This document shows, piece by piece, positions 9,983 to 17,500 of a stretch of DNA of 17,500 bases. A program made the translations under genes and the position numbers. The DNA is from Salpingoeca rosetta (taxonomy: Eukaryota; Opisthokonta; Choanoflagellata; Craspedida; Salpingoecidae). The DNA lies in contig NW_004754901.1 in NCBI RefSeq assembly GCF_000188695.1, positions 132,441 through 149,940 of the forward strand, in the 5' to 3' direction. Under the pieces are notes generated by a model. It saw only the letters and a list, made by a program, of their open reading frames with translations. It ran no database searches and was not told where the DNA came from. Every line of letters starts with the position of its first letter. The stretch's first letter is position 1.

Positions 9983-10654
9983 CGTGCTCGGAAGGAATCG
10001 TGTTGACCCTGACCTGTGTGAGGCTGTCGATGTTAGGATGTTGGTGTGCGTGCTCACCAGAGTAAGCAGCCTTCACGCACGTGACTCGCCAACTTCTGTG
10101 CCTGTTGTGTTGCACGGCATTGGTCCCAGTGCTCACCTTATCTTGCGTACAATTCTTCTTGTTCGTTTTGTGTCTTTTGCTTTTGTTTTTGACAACACCA
10201 CTGAGGCCCACATGTTCGAGATGTGTTTCGCCCAATTCATTTTTTTTTTGGTTTCCTTGTACACACTGTGTAGCAGCAGATTCTATTCTTTTTGTTTCAT
10301 AGCCATGCATGACTGTAGTCAACAGGTCAACACACGTGCTGTTCTTTCTTGACACTTCTTTTGTTTGCTCCTCATCCATCACCCTTTTCCCCCCAGCAGT
10401 ACAAACACAATATCGCCACACACACACACGCAAGCACACATGCACGCAAACGTGTCATTGCTGATGCTTGTTGGTATGTATGTATGTAGCTGTTTTCTTC
10501 TTGATGTGGTGTCACAACCAACATCCATACATGACAGGTGTCACAGACAGAAAGAGCACAGAGCAAACAAAAGAGTGTGTGAGGTGTCCAACATGATGAT
10601 GGACGATGTAAACAACGACATCGCCACTCACACAACACTCACACACAAGACGCA

Positions 10655-10692
<38 letters not shown>

Positions 10693-11059
10693 GCAACAAC
10701 AACGCATATCAACGAAGAGAAGGGGAAGGGGGACGCGTATTGCATGCGTGCTGGCAGCAACAGGCAAGTGAACAATAACGAATGACATCTATGGGGAAGA
10801 AGAAGAAGAAAAAACTTGTGGGAGGGGAGGGTATGTATGTGGGTTGAGCGAAAAGCTCCGATCTTTGTGTGTCGCACAGCAACGTCCAGCATGCGATGCG
10901 ATGATGGAGAGCAAGCAGGGCGACAACAGATACGGGGTGCTCGTGCTCGTGTTGGTTGAGGTTGTGGGGTTGTTTGTTGTGTTGTGTGGGTGCTGGGAAG
11001 GATTGTTATCTGCATGTAGGGCTGGTTGGTTGTGGTTGGTGAGGAGGGTGGTGTGGTGC
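9983..11059. other. Convergent intergenic region / 3'UTRs
   Basis: This region lies between the stop of the giant gene (plus strand) and the stop of profilin (minus strand). It holds T-rich stretches (10230–10260), a short CA run (10418–10435), and an (AAC)n tract at 10657–10701. I see no convincing coding exon and no canonical AATAAA polyadenylation signal on either strand. Two 3'UTRs must fit in about 1.1 kb, so they may approach or overlap. Confidence 0.7.
10657..10701 (+). repeat. (AAC)n trinucleotide repeat in the convergent 3' region
   Basis: About 14 AAC units with one AGC interruption. The 3' region of ARPC1 (16377–16430) carries an imperfect repeat of the complementary sense, (GTT)n. 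Confidence 0.9.
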
Positions 11060-11833
11060 TTAGTAGCCGACAGAGGCAAGGTAGTCTGCAAGCTTCTCAA
11101 CGACGTTGTTGCAGTCACCGCCCTGCAGGCCACCCTCGTACACGCCAATCAACAGAGCCTGGTTGGTCTTCACAACAATGCAGCCAGCATCACCGCCCTG
11201 TATGTGCATGTGTGTGCATGAGCGTGGTATGTGTGCATGTGTGTGCATGAGCGTGGTATGTGTGCATGCGTAATGCGTGAATGAGCGAGCGAATGAGTAC
11301 AAAAATGTGTGCGTGTGAGTACAACAACGTGTGTGTGTGTGTGATGGTGGCAAGAGAGCGCCGCAGGTTGGCGGCTGTTGGTTGGTGTACGTGCCAGGCT
11401 GGGTCAGGAGGAGATACGCACCTTGCGGCCGAGAAGGGAGCGGTCGGTGGCGCGGAGGAACATGTACTTGACGCCGTTGAGGACGATGCCAGTCTGATAG
11501 AGGGGCTGGGGATCGCCAAAGGCGCGCGCAAGGGCTGCTGCCTCCGCAGGCGCAACCTGTAGCAAGACAGCAAACGAGTTGTGCATGCACGCGTTGGTGA
11601 GGGGTGCCATCGCACAATCGCAGGAGTCACAACACGAACACGAGCGTGTGAGCTCTTTCCAACAGCAGACGATAAAACAAAACAAAAGCCCACGAACAAG
11701 CGAATGGCACGGACAAACGCACGGTGAAGCCGGCGGATGTGGCCCATGGGTTGCCGTCAAGACCGTGGATGGCGGCCTTGGAGACCTTGCCGGTCGCGAT
11801 GAGGTGCTGGTCGACGTACTGCTGCCACGACAT
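11060..11833 (-). CDS. PFN: Profilin (actin-monomer-binding protein)
   Basis: Three coding exons on the minus strand, 11833–11723, 11556–11422 and 11197–11060, have GT donors and AG acceptors, all in phase 0, and give 127 residues ending in TAA. The start [11 protein letters not shown] is the canonical profilin N-terminus. Trp3, Tyr6, Trp30 and the C-terminal Tyr121/Tyr127 fit the poly-proline groove. The segment [27 protein letters not shown] matches the actin- and phosphoinositide-binding face, and length is typical. Profilin binds G-actin, promotes ADP/ATP exchange and delivers monomers to formins and Ena/VASP. A polypyrimidine tract and AG lie 3 nt upstream of the ATG, so the 5'UTR is probably interrupted by another intron. 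The gene is head-to-head with ARPC1. The GTGCGT donor at the first coding intron matches donors used in neighbouring genes. Confidence 0.97.
11204..11270. repeat. 29-bp tandem repeat in profilin intron 11198–11421
   Basis: A 29-bp unit beginning GTGCATGTGTGTGCATGAGC starts at 11204, repeats at 11233, and begins a third, truncated copy at 11262. On the profilin coding strand the region is CA-rich. The unit seems to have grown from a GT/CA microsatellite. Confidence 0.85.
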
Positions 11834-11835
11834 TG

Positions 11836-11838
11836 TCT
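11836..11838 (-). other. Putative 3' splice site of a profilin 5'UTR intron
   Basis: On the minus strand a polypyrimidine tract of about 60 nt runs into TTTGACAG, then ACA, then the ATG. This is a strong 3' splice site, so the coding exon probably begins three bases before the start codon. The donor is not certain; GT candidates on the minus strand lie at about 12587–12640, beyond the (CA)n block. Confidence 0.55.
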
Positions 11839-12486
11839 GTCAAAGGATGGGACGAGAAGATGGGAGGAGGAGACGAGGAGAGAGAGGGTAAGAGGAGAGG
11901 GAAAAATGATAAACGTGGAAGCAAGCCACACACACGCACACACGCACACACAAAAGACAAGCACAGTGAGTGAGAATTGCGAACCAGGTGACTTGAGCAC
12001 ACAGAGGAGAATACACATAAGGTTGACGAAGAGTGCGTGCGATCTCGCTGCTGCTGTTGCTGTTGTTGTCGTTGTGGCTGTGGTTGCTGGTCAACACCAC
12101 ATCAACTCGCGTTCGTAGGGACGCTTCTCTTGGCGACAGAGAGAGCCAATCAAGGAAAGCCGGGCGCCACCATTGAGCGCAAACACAAACGTCAACACAA
12201 ACAATTGGAGAGTGCGCGCCACAACCGCAAGCGCCGGTCGGTGGCACTGGGATGTGACAGTTGTCGGGATCCGTATTGCTGGTGGTGTTTCGGGCGGCAG
12301 GCAACAACGCGCTCTGAGCGTCACGGTTGCACAGCGGCATGCAAGTGCTGGCAGCTGTGTCGACAAGCCCACACGGCACCCAAGTTCGGATGTCGTTGGA
12401 ACTTGCTGGTGATGGCAACACTCTTTGGTTGTCTGCTGTTGCGGGTTGTGCTGTTGCTGTTGTACTGCCACTCCAACAAGCGCGCG

Positions 12487-12492
12487 CACACG

Positions 12493-12568
<76 letters not shown>

Positions 12569-12585
12569 CACACACACACACGCAC
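12487..12585. repeat. Long (CA)n microsatellite in the divergent region
   Basis: Nearly 100 bp of CA, with a few CG/TA interruptions near the ends. On the profilin strand it reads (GT)n and would lie inside the proposed 5'UTR intron, close to its possible donor. Confidence 0.95.
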
Positions 12586-12810
12586 AGACGCGGGTTCACA
12601 CAGCCCCACCAACTACCTCTCCTCCTCGTCCTCACCTTTGGTTGTGTTGGAAGGAAGGGGGGTTTGCTTGCGGGCTGTGGGAGCGAGGTTCGTCTGTGCT
12701 GCTTTGCTGGTCGCTTGGTAGTGGAGATGTGGGTAAGTTTCCAGCGAACAAACGGTTTGCTGCGATGCTGCGACGGACGAACCAAAGGCCAGACAACGGG
12801 TTCCCAAACA

Positions 12811-12828
12811 ACAATAAAAAAAATTTAC
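12811..12828 (+). promoter_or_regulatory. A/T-rich spot in the ARPC1 upstream region
   Basis: A run of A residues followed by TTTA is a rare A/T-rich patch in GC-rich surroundings, about 300 bp upstream of the ARPC1 ATG. It could exclude nucleosomes or serve as a core-promoter element. It contains AATAAA but no gene on the plus strand ends here. Confidence 0.3.
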
Positions 12829-12940
12829 TTGCGCTGTGACCGCCTACAACATCCTGAGGAGGCCACCCTTTGTTTTCAATTCCCGGTTGTGTGGGTGTGC
12901 GAGAACTGCCGCAAACCTTGTGCCAATCGTCGTGGGGTGT

Positions 12941-12957
12941 CGTTGCAAATTGCAACG
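12941..12957. promoter_or_regulatory. Perfect 8-bp-arm palindrome upstream of ARPC1
   Basis: CGTTGCAA and TTGCAACG flank one A, about 170 bp before the ARPC1 start codon. A related direct half-site GGCAAC follows at 12993–12998. The GTTGC…GCAAC arrangement resembles RFX-type X-boxes but does not match the consensus exactly. A dimeric transcription-factor site is possible. Confidence 0.35.
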
Positions 12958-13124
12958 CCACAGCCTGAGCTGGCACAACCTGGGCTGCAATTGGCAACGC
13001 ATTTGGCAGACAGTGAAGACAAAAAGGGAACAAGACGAACAGCGCCGCTGAGCATCCCCCAAGAAGACAGTCGTCGACCAATACAAACAACACCACCACC
13101 ACCACCACCACCACCACAGGCGCC

Positions 13125-13334
13125 ATGGCCACGGAATTTCAGGTGCGCATGCGTGTATGTGCTGTGTTGTAATGTTGTGTGTAATGTGTCATGTATGTGT
13201 TTTGTGTTATGTTTGTGTTGTATGTGTGTGTGTGGTTTGTTTGTGCCCACTGCACATGATCCCTGTGCGATGTTGTGTTTGTGTTTGTTTTGCATTGGGG
13301 AGCTCACGCACCATGGCTGCATGCGTGTACATAC

Positions 13335-13371
<37 letters not shown>

Positions 13372-15848
13372 TGTGTGTGTGTCTGTGTGTGTGTCTGTGT
13401 GTGTGTGTGTGTGTGTGTGGTTGCAGTTGATGAAGAACCCGGTTCTTCCCCTCTTCACGCACGCGTGGAACAAGGACAAGACACGTGAGTGCATGCATGT
13501 ACACTTGTGCGCATGCGTGTTGCAGGGTGGATCATGTTAGCACGCTGTGCGCACATCAGCCACTCGTTTGCACACATCAGCTTTCTCAACCTGACGCTTC
13601 ATGTGATCCTCGCCCTCTTCCTCTCTCCCTCTCTCCCTCTCTCTGTCTCTCTCTTGCCCTTGCCCTTGCCACCCTCAGAGGTGTGCGTGTCCCCGGGCGA
13701 TAACAAGGCACACATCTACTCGTTCGATGGCAAGAACTACAAGCTCGAACACACCCTCGAGGATGTACGTTTCGTGTGTGTGTGTGAGGGGGGGGGGGTG
13801 CGTTTGGGCGAGTTGGGGACTGTTGCTTGTACTCTTGTTGTTGCTTTTTGCTCTGACTCTTGCTCTTGCTGTCGCCGACTCACTTGCGTGTTTGCTTCCA
13901 CTCCTTTTCTCTGACTGCAAACAACACCTGCAGCACACGGCCACCATCACCGGCATTGACTGGTCTGCCGAGTCCAACGACATTGTCACCTGTGGCCATG
14001 ACCGGAACGCCTACGTCTACTGCTGGGTGCGTGGGGGGGGGGGGGGTGTATACGTGTTGTGTGGGTGTGTGGGTGAGTGTGGGTGTGTGTGTGTGTGTGG
14101 GTATGTACGTGTTGTGTGGGTGTGTGGGTGTGGGTGCATTCGTGTTGTGCGTGCGAGGGTGTGTGGGTGTGGGTGTGTGTGCGTGTGCGTGGGTGTATAG
14201 TGTTGTGCGCGTGCGCGTGTGCCTCTCGCTCTCTTCCTCCCTACCTGTCTGTTTGTCTGTGTGTGTATGTTACTCGCGTTGCTCCCTCTTGCCTTCATGA
14301 CTTGCACTTGTCAGTGGACTCACCATTCACCCTGATGCAACCGATCCCCATCCACCACCGCCAACTGCCACGTGCCCGTGATGCCATGACAGAAGAAGAA
14401 CGATGCTGGCGTGGAAGTCTGGGACCCGAAGCTTGTCATCCTGCGCATCAACCGCGCTGCCACCTGCGTCAAGTGGTCCCCCAACGGTCAGTCGCGCCAT
14501 CAGACGACAGAAACGGGCAGGGTTGGATGTGCAAGGGTTCAATACGTGGCACATTCCTTGAGCTTGTCATGGCGCACACCTCAACGCACGTCTGTATACA
14601 CACACACACACACTCTCTCTCTCTCTCACACACACTCACTCACAAACTCACACACACACACACTCTCTCTCTCACTTACACACTCTCTCACAACTCACAC
14701 TCACACTTGCGTATCTCTCGCTGGGTCAGGCAAAAAGTTTGCAGTTGGGAGCGGTGCGCGTGTGATCTCTGTGTGCTACTTTGAGGAGGACAACGACTGG
14801 TGGGTGTCGAAGCACATCAAGCGGCCCATCCGCTCCACCATCCTGTCCATCGACTGGCACCCAAACAACTACCTCCTCGCAGCAGGCAGCGCAGACTTCA
14901 AGTGCAGGTGCTGTGGCCATGCTCATTTGTGGCGCTGGTGCTGGTGTGTTGTTGGTGGAGGGGTTGATGGTGGTGGATGATGATGGTGGTGGTGTGAAGG
15001 GGTCGTGGAGCGGGGATCAGAGGGGAGGCAAACGACAAGGGTGCAGATTGCCGCTTTGATTGTGTGGCAAGCAAGGCAGCACAGCACGCACGCCCAATTG
15101 ATTGCACAGAACGCATGCGTGTGCAGCTGTGTGCTTGTTGTTGTCTCACGCCATCTCCCCCACTGTACACCGCTCCGCGTGGTTGTGCTGTTTTCTCTCT
15201 GTGCACAGGATCTTCAGCGCCGCCGTCAAGGGCGTGGACGAGAAGAACAAGGAGACGGAGTGGGGTGCGCGCAAGAAGTTTGGCGAAGTTGTGCAGGAGT
15301 TTTCGACGAGCACGGCTGGCGGCTGGGTGCACGCTGTGTCGTTTTCGCAGGACGGAACCAAGGTGGCTTTTGCCGCACACGACTCATGCGTCTACGTCGT
15401 CGACGCCACAGACAACCTCAAGTGAGTCCATCGATGATGGTGGTGATAACGACAAGGAGGGGGCTTGTGTTCTTTTCACTTGCTTCCGTCTTTGCCTGCT
15501 TGCTCGCCTGCTTGCTTGTCTGCTTGCTTGCTTGCTTGCTTTCTTGATTTCTTGCTTGCTTGCTTGCGCCCTTTGTGTTCACCACATCGACCATGCTCAT
15601 CATCATCACCACCATCACACCCCTTGCAGGATGCACCGCCTGCCGTGCAAGGCGCTGCCGTACCGCACCATCGAGTGGGTCTCTGCCACGGAGTTTGTTG
15701 CCGCCGGCTTTGACTACGTCCCCGCTCTCTTCTCCTTCACAGGCGCTCTCCAGTACATCGGTCAGTACTCCTGTCGCTGGTTGCATGTACATGCGTGTGC
15801 GCGTGTTTTGTATTCATGTGTTTGTATTTTTGTGTGTGTGTGTTTGTC

Positions 15849-15911
<63 letters not shown>

Positions 15912-16322
15912 ACATCACCGTACTTGCCTGTCTGTCCTTGGTGTGTGCAGTGCATATTGTGTCTCCTCCATCCACCCCCCGTCATCCATCCACCCACTCA
16001 TCCATACCCGTACCCCCACCCCCCTTCTCTCTCTCTCTCCGTCTCTTGGTTAGGCGAGCTCGACACGCGGCAGGAGAAGGAGACAAAGTCGACGTTCCGT
16101 GCGCTGGACAAGTTCCGCAACCTTGACAGCAAAGGCACGACCGAGGGCAGCGCGCTCAAGACCAAGGTCAACACCACCCACCAGAACTGCATCGCAGACC
16201 TGCAGATCTTTGCTGGCGAGAAGGGCAACGTGGCCAAGTTCACGACCGTGGGCAGCGACGGCAAGATTGTCGTGTGGGACCTCGCCGCTGCAAAGCGCAG
16301 CATGCCCAGCAGCGCCGCCTGA
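13125..16322 (+). CDS. ARPC1: Arp2/3 complex subunit 1 (ARPC1/p40), WD40 propeller
   Basis: Nine coding exons: 13125–13142, 13427–13484, 13679–13764, 13934–14026, 14393–14486, 14730–14907, 15209–15421, 15630–15760 and 16054–16322. They total 1,140 nt, or 379 residues plus TGA, and all phases agree. Recognition is strong: [89 protein letters not shown] and [13 protein letters not shown] are conserved ARPC1 segments in the right order for a seven-blade propeller. The ARPC1-specific insert appears at about residues 303–320 ([14 protein letters not shown]). ARPC1 joins ARPC4/5 in the Arp2/3 complex, which nucleates branched actin at the membrane. The ATG sits in GCCATGG. The first coding exon has only 18 nt. 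The exon at 14393 has a possible tandem acceptor (AG at 14391–14392 or 14394–14395) that would add or drop one Lys. Confidence 0.98.
13336..13419 (+). repeat. (GT)n with CTGT steps in ARPC1 intron 13143–13426
   Basis: The repeat runs almost to the acceptor TTGCAG at 13421–13426, so there is hardly any polypyrimidine tract. GU-rich sequence occupies the place normally bound by U2AF. Confidence 0.9.
13765..13933 (+). repeat. ARPC1 intron with GT run and 11-G homopolymer
   Basis: The donor GTACGT at 13765 is followed by a short GT run and then eleven G residues at 13788–13798. The 3' part is pyrimidine-rich and ends CTGCAG. The next intron repeats the same layout with a longer G run. Confidence 0.85.
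14033..14212 (+). repeat. G14 run and (GGGTGT)-like repeats at the start of ARPC1 intron 14027–14392
   Basis: Fourteen G residues at 14033–14046 start only six bases into the intron, after the donor GTGCGT. They are followed by many GGG triplets separated by TGTGT. The transcript could form G-quadruplexes that cover the 5' splice site. Confidence 0.85.
14598..14703 (+). repeat. Compound (CA)n/(CT)n repeat in ARPC1 intron 14487–14729
   Basis: Blocks of CA and CT alternate, and the CA-then-CT order occurs twice, suggesting an internal duplication. The coding strand is CA/CT here, whereas introns on both sides of the gene carry GT. Confidence 0.9.
15479..15569 (+). repeat. (CTTG)n tetranucleotide repeat in ARPC1 intron 15422–15629
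   Basis: An imperfect CTTG/CCTG tetranucleotide array makes up nearly half of this intron, followed by a short ATC-rich stretch before the acceptor CTTGCAG. Confidence 0.9.
15851..15910 (+). repeat. Pure (GT)30 in ARPC1 intron 15761–16053
   Basis: About 30 uninterrupted GT units. The last 100 bp of the intron are strongly pyrimidine-rich and end in TTGGTTAG. Confidence 0.95.
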
Positions 16323-16894
16323 GCGGGTGGCACTGATGAGATGGGTGGATGATGCTGTGATGACGACGATGACGCCGTTGTTGTTGTTGCTGTTGTTGTT
16401 GATGTTGCTGCTGTTGTTGTTGATGATGAACCGATGCACAATGACAATCGTATGATGTGTGATGGTTGCTGGATGGCTGGCTGGTGTGATGATGTGGCGA
16501 TCGTGACCCGTGCTGCGTATGCGCGTGTCACGTTGTCACATTGAGCGGTGGAAGCGGTGGACGATGACAGTCGAGTGGATGTGCCTGATGAAAACTATGT
16601 GTTGTTACAACCTCCTCTTCTTCCTCTTGCTGTTGTTGTTGTCGCTGTTGTTGTTGTTTGGTTTTTCACAGTCTGTGTGGGGTTGTGTTCTTCTCTCTTT
16701 CCTCTTCTTGATGCTTCACGTGCATGTGTGTGTGTGTGTGTGTTTGTGCTTCTTGCCTCAATTGAACAAGCGAGCAAGCAAGACGAGGAGAAAGTGGCAG
16801 GGAGGGAGAGTTAACAAACAACCTCCTTGTGTTTGCTCGCGTTTGATGGCGATTAGTGGATGATTTCATCCAACTTTCGGCAGGTGGCAGGACG
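16323..16894 (+). other. Intergenic region between ARPC1 and the downstream gene
   Basis: It contains the ARPC1 3'UTR with an imperfect (GTT)n repeat (16377–16430), a CTT/GTT pyrimidine-rich segment (16609–16665) and a short GT run (16722–16743). Just before the next ATG, CTTTCGGCAG at about 16874–16883 looks like a splice acceptor, so the downstream gene may have a 5'UTR intron. I found no other gene and no canonical AATAAA. Confidence 0.6.
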
Positions 16895-17075
16895 ATGATG
16901 ACGGCAGCTGTTGTTTGGTTGGCGCGACGTCGCTGCGGTGCATCACTGTTGGTGCTGGTGCTTGTGGCATCAGCAGTGGCTGCAGCGAGCGACAGCGCCA
17001 CTGCAGGAAACAAGCACATTGATGTAGTCGACCCATTCATTGGCACAGGTATTTGGTTACGTTTCGCGTTCGCGT

Positions 17076-17141
<66 letters not shown>

Positions 17142-17143
17142 AT

Positions 17144-17202
<59 letters not shown>

Positions 17203-17371
17203 TGTGTGGGTGTGTGTGTGTGTGCGTGTTAGTGTGTTAGTGTGTGTGTGTGTGTGTGCGTTTCAACACTGCGGTGAAACCCTTGGGGCCTCTCTAATTG
17301 AATCACTGTGCATGCAATGAAACACAGGCAACTTTGGCTTTGGCGTTGGCGGCGATCCCGTCGGTGTGCAG
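16895..17371 (+). CDS. Secreted GH92-like protein, N-terminal fragment (3'-partial)
   Basis: Two coding exons are visible: 16895–17048 and a 44-nt exon 17328–17371, joined in phase 1. The following intron starts at 17372 and is still open at the window end, where a pyrimidine stretch suggests the acceptor lies just outside. The first residues form a signal peptide: a basic RRR, a hydrophobic Leu/Val/Ala core to about residue 31, then a Ser/Ala-rich cleavage zone. Mature protein begins near NKHIDVVDPFIGTG and continues NFGFGVGGDPVGVQ. A start with [VN]-x-PFIGTG shortly after a signal peptide is typical of family GH92 alpha-mannosidases, which trim mannose from glycans outside the cell or in the secretory pathway. 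Only 66 residues are present, so catalytic residues cannot be checked. The upstream GTG-initiated frame at 16856 is not the start; ATG at 16895 or 16898 is. Confidence 0.55.
17080..17260 (+). repeat. Long interrupted (GT)n repeat in intron 17049–17327
   Basis: GT blocks at about 17080–17135, 17145–17193 and 17211–17258 fill most of the intron, separated by short interruptions. The intron after the 44-nt exon ends, as far as visible, in CA repeats (17458–17488). Confidence 0.95.
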
Positions 17372-17500
17372 GTGCGCTTGTGTTTCTTGTTGCCCTTGCT
17401 TGGATACCTTGTGTTTCATGGTGCATACTGAACGCATATCATCTTACACAGGCACCCATACACATATGCATGCACACACGCACACACCCTCTTTCTCTCA

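Larger units (their letters stand above)
11834..13124. promoter_or_regulatory. Divergent profilin / ARPC1 promoter and 5'UTR region
   Basis: The two ATG codons lie head-to-head, 1,291 bp apart. From left to right the region holds a long purine-rich plus-strand tract (11841–11905, the profilin-side polypyrimidine tract), a short CA run (11929–11952), a mixed segment, a long (CA)n block (12487–12585), an A/T-rich spot (12811–12828), a palindrome (12941–12957), and a (CCA)n run just before the ARPC1 start. An open frame on the plus strand from 12037 to 13488 runs through the repeats and looks spurious. Transcription start sites cannot be placed from sequence alone. Confidence 0.7.

Noticed and set aside
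9983..11059. Possible small gene in the convergent intergenic region (frames at 9984–10352 and 10365–10778)
   Set aside because: The frames are rich in repeat-derived Asn, Thr and His or in Phe/Leu from T-rich DNA, have no recognisable motif, and fit 3'UTR sequence better.
12813..12818. AATAAA as a polyadenylation signal
   Set aside because: No plus-strand gene ends upstream of it; it lies between the divergent profilin and ARPC1 starts and is better viewed as an A/T-rich promoter patch.
12037..13488. Open frame of 483 codons on the plus strand across the divergent region
   Set aside because: It is mostly Thr-His and Cys-Val runs from CA/GT repeats, has no domain, and overlaps the ARPC1 start and first intron in another frame. 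The splice-consistent ARPC1 model explains the coding part.
314..17260. Spaced repeats resembling a CRISPR array or other prokaryotic repeat
   Set aside because: The repeats are dinucleotide and tetranucleotide microsatellites in spliceosomal introns; there are no constant-length repeats with unique spacers, and the genes are eukaryotic.

Overview
This window is nuclear DNA of a unicellular eukaryote. Coding exons are GC-rich and split by short GT–AG introns (166–366 bp). Almost every intron carries (GT)n, (CA)n, (CT)n, (CTTG)n or poly-G simple repeats. Two genes are unambiguous eukaryotic actin regulators, profilin and ARPC1. The third and largest gene carries parts of a PH domain and a Raf-type Ras-binding domain. 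This combination, with giant Q/T/H/D homopolymer tracts, resembles a choanoflagellate (Salpingoeca-like) or another unicellular opisthokont or apusozoan. The lineage is inferred from texture and not proven.

Layout. (1) 1–9982, plus strand: the 3' part of a very large gene, seven exons in the window (85–210, 449–629, 799–886, 1104–1543, 1796–1935, 2169–9333, 9585–9982). All intron phases match, giving 2,845 residues to the stop. The product starts inside a RhoGEF-like PH domain, continues into a Raf-like RBD, and then becomes an extremely long disordered, Ser/Thr/Gln/Asp-rich tail encoded mostly by one 7,165-bp exon. (2) 9983–11059: convergent intergenic/3'UTR DNA with an (AAC)n tract. (3) 11060–11833, minus strand: profilin, three coding exons, 127 aa, with a probable further intron in the 5'UTR. 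(4) 11834–13124: a 1.3-kb divergent promoter/5'UTR region shared by profilin and ARPC1. (5) 13125–16322, plus strand: ARPC1, the WD40 subunit of the Arp2/3 complex, nine coding exons, 379 aa. (6) 16323–16894: intergenic. (7) 16895–end, plus strand: the first two coding exons of a secreted protein with a DPFIGTG motif, probably a GH92-like glycosidase, running off the window.

How the genes relate. Profilin recycles and delivers actin monomers, and ARPC1 belongs to the branching nucleator. The two start codons face each other across 1.29 kb. The neighbouring giant PH/RBD protein looks like a small-GTPase-linked signalling scaffold. The window therefore reads as a small cytoskeletal neighbourhood; any co-regulation is inference. 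The most unusual sequence features are the giant single-exon disordered tail with repeated basic/phospho-site-like motifs, and the recurring placement of complementary (GU)n and (CA)n repeats in different introns of the same transcript.
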